A DNA stretch of 64,000 bases from Leuctra nigra. Taxonomy: Eukaryota; Arthropoda; Insecta; Plecoptera; Leuctridae. Shown piece after piece: positions 1 through 8,183 of the stretch. The position numbers were made by a program, and so were the translations under genes. The stretch covers positions 16,803,409 to 16,867,408 of the forward strand of contig OW203765.1 in the NCBI GenBank assembly GCA_934045905.1, written 5' to 3'. The number at the start of each line of letters is the position of its first letter. Within the stretch, counting starts at the first letter, position 1. The notes under the pieces were generated by a model that saw only the letters and a program-made list of their open reading frames with translations, had not been told where the DNA came from and searched no databases.

Positions 1-83
1 GTATATAAATAGTATAGAAGCATATGCCAAAAATCAAATGTACCTACCTAATTATATATAATATACCTATAATGCCCTTAAAA
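1..83. other. 83-bp AT-rich spacer between TIR-bounded segments
   Basis: Short AT-rich sequence separating the right TIR of one unit from the left TIR of the next. Copies start at 1, 11042, 21701 (split by the LINE), 37174, 48012 and 59052. It contains a run of TA dinucleotides (around 50-62). With the flanking 160-bp arms it forms the loop of a large inverted repeat at each junction. Confidence 0.9.
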
Positions 84-243
84 ACGATGCGCCAAGTATA
101 TTTTGGTTTTTAAAATTAAGTTTTGACTTGGCTCATTTTTTGATATCACTACTTTTCAGTGCTGAATTTTTAGATTTATTCTATTTTTTTTATAGTTGAA
201 GAGACTTGGCTGGTATTTTTACACGGAGTGTTTTTTTATGGGG
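84..243 (+). repeat. Left terminal inverted repeat, unit 1
   Basis: 160-bp left arm starting ACGATGCGCCAAG. Read by eye it is a perfect reverse complement of 10882-11041, including a run of eight T matched by eight A. Left copies of the other units start at 11125, 26708, 37257, 48095 and 59135. Confidence 0.93.
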
Positions 244-589
244 ATATCACTTATTTTTTTAGTTTATTTACACAACTTGTAACACACATCGGAGCAACAA
301 TGACTAAATACTTTTAAAAAATACGCCATTTCCGAATTGGTTAATACGAAAAATTGTGTTTGGTGCTCAATATACCTAAGCTTAAAGTGATATTCCATGA
401 AGAATTGCGAAAGCTTTGTTCCAATCAGTCTAGCCATTTTCGAGATATGGTATCACTTCCGGTTTTCAAAATGTTGACTGAAATAACTGCCACCTAGAAT
501 TTATTTCTATAAATGTTATGTATCATTATAAGCCTTCTGAATATGTAGTTATTGTAGTAAGAGGTCATTAAAATCTAGATCTTCATTTT
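244..589. other. Left-arm segment without a gene
   Basis: AT-rich DNA with no credible coding region. Positions ~385-475 are a diverged copy of ~640-745: both read 'gatattccat', then a GATCGGT-like motif, 'ttttcgagatatg' and a CTTCCGG element. This stretch has no counterpart in the right arm. Confidence 0.6.
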
Positions 590-770
590 CATGACGTCAT
601 TTCCGGTTTCGGTAATAGTACATCTCTACTTTAACTACTGATATTCCATATAGACGACCGTCTGAATCATTTGGCGCTAGTTTCATTCCGATCGGTTTAG
701 CCGTTTTCGAGATATGACGTCACTTCCGGTTTCAAAATGGCGACTACCGGTTGGTTTTATAAAAAGGCAC
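590..770 (+). promoter_or_regulatory. Promoter-like block in left arm, pointing into the unit
   Basis: Two perfect CRE palindromes TGACGTCA (592-599 and 715-722), each joined to an ETS-type TTCCGG element, then an ATGGCG YY1/Pho-like core (737-742) and a TATAAAAA box (758-765). A reverse-complement copy lies in the right arm (10610-10790). CRE, ETS and YY1/Pho sites are known promoter elements; promoter activity here is inferred from their clustering and from the TATA box. No gene with a clear start lies directly downstream, so any transcript would run into module M1. Copies recur in all units. Confidence 0.4.
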
Positions 771-1176
771 CTCAGACGCCAAAAGTGCACATGTGGTAAA
801 AATTTCAGATCGATCGGCTAAGCCGTTTAGGCTGTGGCGGTGATAGCGGTGTTTCCTGATATCATCTGAATCATCATCTAAAGATCAAAGTGGTGTTATT
901 TCACTGTTTTCTCGGCCCTCTAGCTCGCAAATGGTATAGCCTATTGTTCCCAAATTTGGTATATGGGGTGGGGTGGGCCATAGCTCAAAATTAAGATATT
1001 TTACAACAATGTGAGATTTTCCAATTTTATGATCCAGTAGGCCGAAAATGCCATGTTGTTGCTTACAGTAAAAGTAGTTGGTCTGGCTCCTCATTTTATT
1101 AGGCATTTACGGTATGTTGAGTGAGTGTGAGTGTACAGTACGACTTGGCTGGGTGGAGCGACCGCTCCACTAGATA
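771..1176. other. Left-arm segment with short repeats, no firm gene
   Basis: Contains a 73-codon ATG-initiated ORF on the minus strand (885-1106), repeated in every unit. A related + strand reading in the right arm of unit 1 (10261-10488) shares the first ~44 residues, then drifts by indel and is stopped after three codons in units 2-5. The stretch next to M1 carries a perfect hairpin (1153-1170: GTGGAGC, GACC loop, GCTCCAC). An ~80-bp segment here recurs twice in the right arm (near 10200 and 10815). Coding is doubtful. Confidence 0.4.
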
Positions 1177-2000
1177 CTAGGAAAACGCTCTGAGTAACGC
1201 GTTGATGAGCGAGCACGGATACGCGCAACACCTCGAACCGAAATCTTGTATGAAAATCTTCAAAAATTCCAAAATAATTGGTCCTAATAACCATACAAAG
1301 TTAAACAATAAAAATCAACCTTTTTGAACCTTTATGATTGAATGGTTCCTTGTTAATTTTTAAAAATCACAGGATCTTGTTCCAAAAATATATCTGGGAC
1401 CACTCATATGATATAAGTGTGTGTACACAATATTAGATCAATTTGTTGATTATAAGTGTCATAATTATGCGTTTGAAAGTTTCTGTTCTAACTACCTTGG
1501 AACATTGGAACTGAGGTGTCAATGTTGCCGTGATCCATAGCAACAAGCAAAATGTCCGTAAAATGTAAATAACTTTTGAATATAAACACAGATGTGTCTG
1601 AAAATTGTCAAAAACACAGATAATGTTGGTCCCAATGACCATGCAAAGTTTTAAGTTGATCGGTCAAACGGTTCTAGTTTAAATTTCAAAAATCACAGTA
1701 AATATGGTTTTAAATTTTAACTAATGGGAGGATTTGGCTGAAACTTTGTATGATTGGGTAAAATGTTGGTGGTATTGACTTGTCAAAATTTCAAATTGAT
1801 CGAACTAACCAATCGAAAAATATTTTTTAAAAAATTTGAACCAATCAGTGGATATCAAAAAAAAATAAAAGCTGCAACGACCAGAAATGGTCCGTACACG
1901 TGTGCAAAATTTCAGCTCGATCAAAGAAAAACTGTGACCTGCATAGTCTCACCTAGCAGAAAAAAACGGGAAAAAACAGAGGTCCGTGCCAAATGAGCTA
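1177..2000 (+). repeat. Module M1 (forward copy of ~0.9-kb repeat)
   Basis: Begins CTAGGAAAACGCTC and includes an ACGCGTTGATGAGCGAGC block, followed by several sub-repeats that each carry a GATCGGT-like motif and an ATTGG or CCAAT box. Aligns by eye with M2 (2001-2895) and, reversed, with M3 and M4. No gene is supported. Confidence 0.75.
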
Positions 2001-2895
2001 CTAGGAAAACGCTCTGAGTAACGCGTTGATGAGCGAGCACGGATATACGCGCAACACCTTGAACCGACATTCTGTCCATCGTAAATTTCCTTAAAAGCCA
2101 ATAATTCATGAATTTCGTCACAGACTTGTATGCAAATCTTTAAAAATTCCTAAAATACTGGTTCCAAAAACCATGCAAAGTTTTAAGTTGATCGATAAAA
2201 CGGTTCCTTGTTAATTTTCAAAAATCACATGATCTCGTTAAAAAATATACCTGGACTACTCATGATATAAATGTGTCCATCAGTTTTAACGGTCATATCA
2301 GTTTCTATGCGGTTAAGTTTCTGCTCTAACTACCTTGGAACTGAGGCTCTATGTTGCCGTGATCAAAATATTTACGAGAATTTAACAGCCAACACGCAAA
2401 ATGTCCGAATACTGTCAATAACTTTTGGATTTAAACACAGATTAGTCTGAAAATTGTTAAAAGTACAGATAATGTTGGTCCCAATTACCATGCAAAGTTT
2501 TAAATTGATCGGTCAAACAGTTTTAGTTTAAATTTCAATAATCAAATGAAATATTTTTTTACATTTTAACCAATGGGAGGATTTGTCTGAAAATTTGCGA
2601 AATAAGAGGTAATGTTGGTCTTAATGACCATGCAAAATATGAGTTTGATCACATTTATCGAAGACCATTTTCATTTTTCAGCCTATCAGGAGATGTTTAT
2701 TTAAATTTTAACCAATCAATGGATTTCAAAACAAAATTGGATCTGCAAACAGAAAAGGTTGTCTCTACATGTGTGCAAAATTTCAGATCGATCGGTGAAA
2801 CGGTGCAACTTCCATTGCTCCAGATAGCAGCCAATAAAAAAAAAAATGGTCCGTGTCAACAGAGTCAAAAGGAGACGCTCGCTTCGCTCGCTCAA
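2001..2895 (+). repeat. Module M2 (forward copy)
   Basis: Second forward copy, directly after M1. It starts CTAGGAAAACGCTC and ends with an A-run followed by GACGCTCGCTTCGCTCGC and 'tcaa'. The short frames here with Ser-Glu-Arg repeats come from the GAGCGAGCG sequence and are not genes. Confidence 0.75.
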
Positions 2896-2927
2896 ACATG
2901 CTGTTTTCAAGTAATTTAAACACATTA

Positions 2928-3912
2928 TTGAGCGAGCGTAGCGAGAGTCACCACGTTTTTTTTTTTTTTTTTTTTTTTTTTGTGGTCACAGCCCAGGTCA
3001 AACCGCTCAAGCAATCGATCTGAAATTTTGTACACATACTAACGTACTCTATGCGGTCCCTGGGATCGTTTTTGAATGGGATCCCGTGATTGGTTCAAAT
3101 TTAAAAAAAATTATCTTTTGATTGGTTGTTCTGATCAATTTGAAATTTTGACAAGTCATTTCAACCAACATTGTAGCCAATCATAAAAAGTTTCAGACAA
3201 ATCCTCCTATTGGTTAATATTTAAAACAATTTTTCCTGTGATATTTGAAATTTAAACTAGAACCGATTGACCGATCAACTTAAAACTTCGCAATGTTAAT
3301 GGTACCAACATTTAAGGTATTTTTGCATATTTTCAGTCTGATCCATCGTTATTTTCAGAAGTATTGTCATTTTAAGGTCATTTTATTCCATAATCTTGAA
3401 AAATGTATACTAAATTGTCATCCCTGCCTTCTTTAAGCTTCTGTTCCAAGGCAAGGCCTGTAGAGCAGCCAAGTTATCCACAATGTACAGTAAAATGAAA
3501 GCATTTTTGAGCTAGCGCATAAAATCGGATGCAGTACTAAGGCCAAATCCTCTAATTGGTTTAAGTTTAAATAATGTCTTCTGATTGGTCGACAATAAAA
3601 ATGTTCACATTAAGTTCAAATTTTGCATGGTGATCAAGACCAACTTAATATTAAATTTTACATATTGTAAGCCCAATCAATCAAGTATTAATTGTAATTT
3701 TACGAGTTTAGTATGGGATGTCACAAGAGATTTCTGGAGAAGGTATGTAGGTAAGACTTCACGACACAATGGATCTGTTATTCATCCAGAGTATTATGGA
3801 GATTGAAAAATTGCAGAGAAAATCGTCTTGTGCCTTGTCGTGCATCGTTACTATGGGGATGTTGCATGTTCTGTGCTCTCTCATCAACGCGTTACACTGA
3901 GCGTTTTCCTAG
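2928..3912 (-). repeat. Module M3 (inverted copy)
   Basis: Starts TTGAGCGAGCGTAGCGAG, then has a T-run of 26 in unit 1 (about 22-34 across units), and ends near the reverse complement of the M1/M2 start (ACGCGTT..TTTTCCTAG). Only 32 bp separate it from M2, making the M2/M3 pair a large imperfect palindrome. The distal part is more diverged than M4. Confidence 0.7.
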
Positions 3913-4494
3913 TATAAGTACCTTGATTCAATCAGGCCTTCTAGATTTTGAATTAAAGACCAAATTAAGGATTTGGAGATTTATTTTAATTTCTTAATTA
4001 TTTGATTGAAGTATGAATTAATCACATTTTTATGAAACAATTGACGGGCTATATTGAAAATAACAATTATATATAATATTCAATTTTAAAATTTCCAAAA
4101 AGTCGCCAATTTCTTTTGTCATTTGACATTTAGTTGTTTAATTAGTTAATAACTCCGAAAGTTGCAGGAATTCATCTTGGTGCCATACATTGTTGGATTT
4201 CTTATGGTCGAATTAGTAAGTACTCAAATTTTCATGTTTCTATCACTATTTGCACTATTGTTCGGTTTATGGACTGCACAAAAAGGGGTGGAGCGAGTTG
4301 AACAGATTTTTAGGTCCGCCGGACAGCACAGAAAACTCCACGAGATAACACGGCTGACTTTGTTCAAAGAGGGTTGATAAACGAATCTCGTGACCTGGGA
4401 CAAGCAAGGAGTCAACAATGCGTTTTTCACAACAATAACTTCTTTTTTCACTGTTACAGTCAGTTGCCAGGAAATGTCAACAATTACTCATGTC
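3913..4494. other. Region upstream of the gene
   Basis: AT-rich non-repeated part of the unit between M3 and the gene promoter. It holds one short ATG ORF (4204-4377). In the last ~80 bp before the TATA box there are three AACAAT motifs (Sox-type core), within 'gtcaacaatg', 'cacaacaata' and 'gtcaacaatt'. These sites are short and expected fairly often in AT-rich DNA, so a regulatory role is only a suggestion. Confidence 0.4.
4204..4377 (+). CDS. Possible 57-aa small membrane protein, unit 1
   Basis: ATG-initiated 57-codon frame just upstream of the main gene. It has a hydrophobic stretch (around residues 8-22, with FMFLSLFALLFGLW) followed by a basic, hydrophilic tail, the shape of a single-pass membrane protein or signal anchor. 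The frame can be extended upstream only with non-ATG codons. Copies at 15244, 30837, 41175, 52218 and 63257 are the same; the unit-4 difference (GTG to GGG) is upstream of the ATG. Intactness means little because the units are nearly identical. No homologue is recognised; it may be an accidental ORF. Confidence 0.25.
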   Translation: MVELVSTQIFMFLSLFALLFGLWTAQKGVERVEQIFRSAGQHRKLHEITRLTLFKEG

Positions 4495-4559
4495 TATAAA
4501 AGTCCCTGCATTTCAATGGAATTCATCATTCAACTCTCATATCTAGAACAGAACGGTTC
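4495..4559 (+). promoter_or_regulatory. Core promoter of the three-exon gene, unit 1
   Basis: TATAAAA (4495-4501), a perfect arthropod initiator TCATTC (4526-4531, consensus TCAKTY, A+1 at 4528), and GGTTC at 4555-4559, exactly +28 to +32, matching the downstream promoter element RGWYV. The three elements in register predict a start at about 4528 and a 59-nt 5' leader to ATG 4587. The TATA at -33 is 2-3 bp further upstream than usual. Confidence 0.65.
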
Positions 4560-4586
4560 AGTTCTCTTTTTTTCGTGGGTTTTCCT

Positions 4587-7165
4587 ATGTTTTATTTTGA
4601 TTCGGAGTCGGAGGGAGAGAGTGAAGAGAGAGGACGAGGTGGCGTTTTCGGGATGATGGCGCGATCTACCATCATTACCTGTAGAATATGCGGCCTGAGA
4701 GTGTTGGGCAACATCCATTCGAATACATGCTACGAGTGCGTGGAAGAGAGGACAAGCTCAACTATGCTGTTGACACGACCCGAGACTGTGCCCTTGCCAA
4801 GTCGACGTGTCAGCGGGCGGCGTCAAAAAAGACCGCGGGCCAGTTCTCTGGCCGCTCGGAGGGCAAAGCGGGCTGCAAAGGTCGCGGAACAACGCGAGGC
4901 CGTGCCGCTGCATAGGCAGCCCTCTCGCAGGCCGCCGAGAGGTCGCGGCCGTGTACGGGCTCGCAGACCACGGCCTGTTGAAGAGGAAGTACATTGGAAG
5001 TACGCTGGAAGGACACGTAGCACAGGTCCTGCCAGCAGCGACTCCTCGGAAGCGGTCTGCGCTAAACCGGAAACGTACGAGGCGACGCCGAATTCTGAGC
5101 ACGTGGAGACTGAATCCGCACCGGGCACCTCACGAGCGACATCTGATGCGAGCGCATGGCCATCACCCACGGCGGGGACCAGCACCTCTTGCGACGTTGA
5201 GGTGTCACCGAAGGAGTTATCGGTAAGTTCATCACATAGTCCTTCAAAATATACGTGGCGCATCGTGCATATACCTAGATAGTTAAGACGTTATAATATT
5301 ATATTGCATTGGCCTTGTAGGTATTTTCCCGTGAATAATAAAATGAATAATTAATAATACTTCAATATTAAACTCGTTACACCTGTCGTTTCTCTTCTAT
5401 TACAGCTTGAGGAGGACTACTTCGGCGACGAGGAACAGCGCTCCAGTGTCGCTGGGAGTGCGAGCCCGAGCGTCACCATGGTGGACCTCAGCAGGATCGC
5501 GACAGTACTCGAAGCCGAGGACGAGGACGAGTTGCCTCCCGTCAAAAGTTCAAGCTCCGTGTCGCACGGGACCCCGCGGCCAGTGACGCCATCGCTGACG
5601 TCGTACGCCGACAGCATCTCTGACGTGCCGAACGCCGGCGTCGTTGACGAGGACGAAGACGAGGACGAAGTCCATGCGACAGATGACGGCAGCTCTGGGC
5701 CCAGTCCTCGCAGCACTTTGTTCAGCTCTCGCAGCACTGTGTCCAGCTTTCCCAGCTCTCGCACGTCCAGATCTACGCGAGAGCGTGAGAGTGAGGGCCC
5801 GTGGTGTAAGTTACTCTCGCCATTAGCATATGTTCGTTAGCTCTGAATGTGGTATTTCATATTTTCGGAGATGGGATTTAAGAGTGTTCTTTGTTGTCAT
5901 AACTGAGTAAAAGTACATAGAATACTGACTACCGAGTGTATGGTAATAATTAGAGAATGGGGAATAGGTGAATGTTGAGATTATATTTTGTTTATTATAC
6001 AGAATAGCCTCAAAGAGCAATATTAAATTTTATTATATTTTTTTAATTCATATATTTCCCATAATAAATTTATAAGTTTTCGACATTTCACTCCTCTGCA
6101 AAAACAAGCTGTACGTCACACGCCGTGTTCCCTGTGTTACGGGATGCATAGAACTGGCTCTGGCTAACATTATCTATACGGCCCGACTCGGCGTGTGACG
6201 TCAAATCGTGTTTAATGGACAGCTACAATCTACCAAACTTTGTAAATTTGTTCCGTGCGAACTATTCATCACACATCAAAAATAATACCACATCTGTCTT
6301 CAACAAGATCTCAACTTTAATCAAATATTTATCATTATAAAATCTAAATTTCACTTCACTTCCCTATTCTTTTCGCTTAAGTCAATACAAATCAAATTAT
6401 TCTTTTCCGATATGATAAGGTGGGGGAATGTGAAATGACCATGACCATGATGTGACTGACCCTCTCATTATAGTTACATTTTGTCATCTCTTGTCTATTA
6501 ACTCTCATCAGATGGTATAATCTTAGGTGCTAATGATAAAACTTGCACTTGCACTTAAAACTTGATAAAATAGGCTTATTATAGCCAGAGTAACGTTTCC
6601 AAGTAACTTGACTGTGATGATGATGTTGTGATGAACATGATGGCGGCCTTGATCTGGCGGAAAGTACATTGGTTTTTGTCTATATTTATTTCTAGACGTC
6701 CGCTGTTGGAAGAACATCAGACGCGCTTGCTGTTGCGGCAAGAAGTCTGTGCCGACAAGAGTCGTCCACGAAGCAAGATCCATGAGGAACATCGGCCCGA
6801 CGAGGCGACAACCGCCCCAGGGTCCCGTCCCGGCTATGGCCTACGCCACATCCTCCCGAAACATCGGCGGCCACCGAAGCGAGGCTCCACAAGTGGCCAC
6901 CACAAGTAGGCAACCGGCCAACGACCATATCCTCGCGATGTGCTATGCGAAGAAACCGCCAAAACTACCACCACCAGGCGCCACCAGCGACCAAACGCCC
7001 CAGGTTCATGTGCCGGTGGCGGAGCAGGTGCCGGAACAGGTATCCAGCAGGAACGTAATCGATGCAGAACCATCCACAAGTGGTCATCAGGGACATAAAT
7101 ATGCCAAAGCGGATGGGAGAGGCCGCACAGCGGGGCATGCCGCCAGACCGCCGTCGCGGCGTTGA
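4587..7165 (+). CDS. Three-exon gene, Cys-finger/Arg-rich protein of unknown function, unit 1
   Basis: Exons 4587-5222, 5406-5805 and 6696-7165. Both introns have GTAAGT donors and pyrimidine-rich TTACAG or TTCTAG acceptors. Phases match (0, then 1), giving one 501-aa frame ending in TGA. ATG 4587 is chosen because the frame upstream offers only a GTG (4575) and the predicted transcript start lies 59 nt before it. Visible features: acidic N-terminus; C32, C35, C48 and C51 forming C-X2-C-X12-C-X2-C, as in zinc ribbons; Arg-rich residues ~72-140 (likely nuclear or nucleic-acid binding); acidic and Ser-rich exon 2 (213-345); C349 and C357-C359 with basic residues; Pro/Arg-rich C-terminus with an internal repeat. 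No homologue is recognised, and the zinc and nucleic-acid roles are inferred from composition. Acidic residues near 5632-5676 are specific to this copy. Confidence in the splicing model is good, in function nil. Confidence 0.7.
5223..5405 (+). other. Intron 1 of the gene, unit 1
   Basis: 183-bp AT-rich intron, GTAAGT donor at 5223 and TTCTCTTCTATTACAG acceptor ending 5405, phase 0. Equivalent introns occur in units 2-5. Confidence 0.7.
5806..6695 (+). other. Intron 2 of the gene, unit 1
   Basis: 890-bp AT-rich intron, GTAAGT donor at 5806 and TTTATTTCTAG acceptor ending 6695, phase 1. It holds a GC-rich ~90-bp inverted repeat (6113-6201). Another candidate acceptor (TTATTATACAG, ~6002) suggests an alternative exon cannot be excluded. 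Confidence 0.62.
6113..6201. repeat. GC-rich inverted repeat inside intron 2
   Basis: A perfect 13-bp stem, ACGTCACACGCCG (6113-6125) and CGGCGTGTGACGT (6189-6201), encloses 63 bp that itself contains a TCCC/GGGA hairpin. It stands out as GC-rich in AT-rich intron DNA. The stems contain CRE half sites. It may be a small TIR element or a structured RNA; function unknown. Repeated in units 2-5. Confidence 0.55.
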
Positions 7166-7520
7166 TCGCGAGTATCCTCACTCGTCGCCTCCATGACGCA
7201 GCCGCCGCACTAGACTGACTCCAGGAGGCCTTGCATCTAGTTCCAGACGCGTCATGAGGTCCCATGAGAACTCAGGAGGATAGCGAGTGTCCTACGCCTC
7301 CGCCTCCAAGACGCAGCTGCCGCACAATACTGGCGTCCAGACTCCTTCATCGCTCCACTGACTTCACTTCACTGACTGACATCTAGTTCCAGACGGTCTC
7401 TACAGCCCCGTTGGTGAAGAATGGGGCCTCTGGGGGCACTGGGTCACCTCCTTAGCTGATCGGCTGATTTATTAATATGTTAAACTACAAGTGCACTCTG
7501 TGATAAATAAAATAATTTAA
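7166..7520 (+). other. 3' region of the gene with duplicated segments and AATAAA
   Basis: GC-rich sequence after the TGA, built from two diverged tandem segments (~7168-7251 and ~7283-7396), each ending CATCTAGTTCCAGACG. AATAAA at 7506-7511 is the nearest polyadenylation signal. The units 2 and 3 deletions both have ends within this region. Confidence 0.5.
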
Positions 7521-7676
7521 GTCCACTCTACGTTGCCTTTGGTTTGCAAAATTACTTTAAAATTAGCAATGATTCCACAATTAATGAAAAACAATCGCAA
7601 AAATTATCAATAATTCTACAGTCTAGTCTCACCATCAAGCGTAGTTTTGCATGCGAATGAATACCCATCAAATACT

Positions 7677-7795
7677 TCGTGTAAAAATTCGAGCCAATGT
7701 CTCTTCAACTGTAGAAGAATCTAAAAATTTAGCACTGAAAAGTAGTGATATTAAAAAATGTTCGAAGTCAAAACATTTTAAACCCAATCACCAAT
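7677..7795 (+). repeat. Internal diverged copy of the right TIR
   Basis: Runs parallel to ~10895-11010 of the right TIR: CGTGTAAAAATTCGAGCCAA, 'tctcttcaactgtagaag', AGCACTGAAAAGTAGTGATA, and a GTCAAAAC element, with perhaps a quarter of positions changed. Same orientation as the right end. It suggests a nested older element end or an earlier boundary. Deleted in unit 3; present in units 2, 4 and 5. Confidence 0.6.
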
Positions 7796-8018
7796 CAGAA
7801 TAGTAATATAAGTTTTGTTAAGAGATTGGCCATGGTGCGAATTCGTTTAACATTAAGTAGATGCAAAAGGAACAGAGAGTTAATGTCTGTCAATGAGTGA
7901 TTGAGACCTTGGAATTCAGTTTCACCGCTACATGGACGTCATTACTACATTCATACTACTACTAGGTCACCATTCACCATGTTGTAATATGAGTTGAGAC
8001 GCCAAACAAGTTAACTTT

Positions 8019-8024
8019 AATAAA
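8019..8024 (+). terminator. Possible distal polyadenylation signal
   Basis: AATAAA within 'tttaataaaacc'. It could serve the gene in unit 3, where the proximal signal is deleted. Confidence 0.25.
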
Positions 8025-8183
8025 ACCTCGCACAACTCTTGGACATAACAATGGTATGAAATAAAAATACATTAAAAACAACATAATATTTCGGAGACCC
8101 TTCTGTCTCCTTCATCAGGTGCATTGAGTGTTGAATTGCATTGAGGTTGTCTTTTATTTAATCACGATTAAAATTTCAAATAA

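Noticed and set aside
885..1106. 73-aa minus-strand ORF as a gene
   Set aside because: It begins with ATG and has a related reading in the right arm, but that copy is stopped after three codons in four units and the similarity follows the DNA repeat; no promoter was found.
2716..2925. ORFs with Ser-Glu-Arg or Leu-Ala-Arg repeats and poly-Phe/poly-Lys in M2/M3
   Set aside because: They are produced by the GAGCGAGCG repeats and the T/A runs, change length with the homopolymer in each unit, and are not genes.
4575..4586. Upstream start (GTG) for the main gene
   Set aside because: The codon at 4575 is GTG; the first ATG in frame is 4587, well placed relative to the predicted transcript start.
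4758..5263. Long minus-strand and alternative-frame ORFs over exon 1 (110-146 codons)
   Set aside because: They arise because the exon is GC-rich and stop-poor; they lack promoter and splice logic and overlap the supported frame.
6628..6909. 93-codon ORF overlapping exon 3 in another frame
   Set aside because: It starts inside intron 2 and crosses the acceptor; the spliced frame explains the region better.
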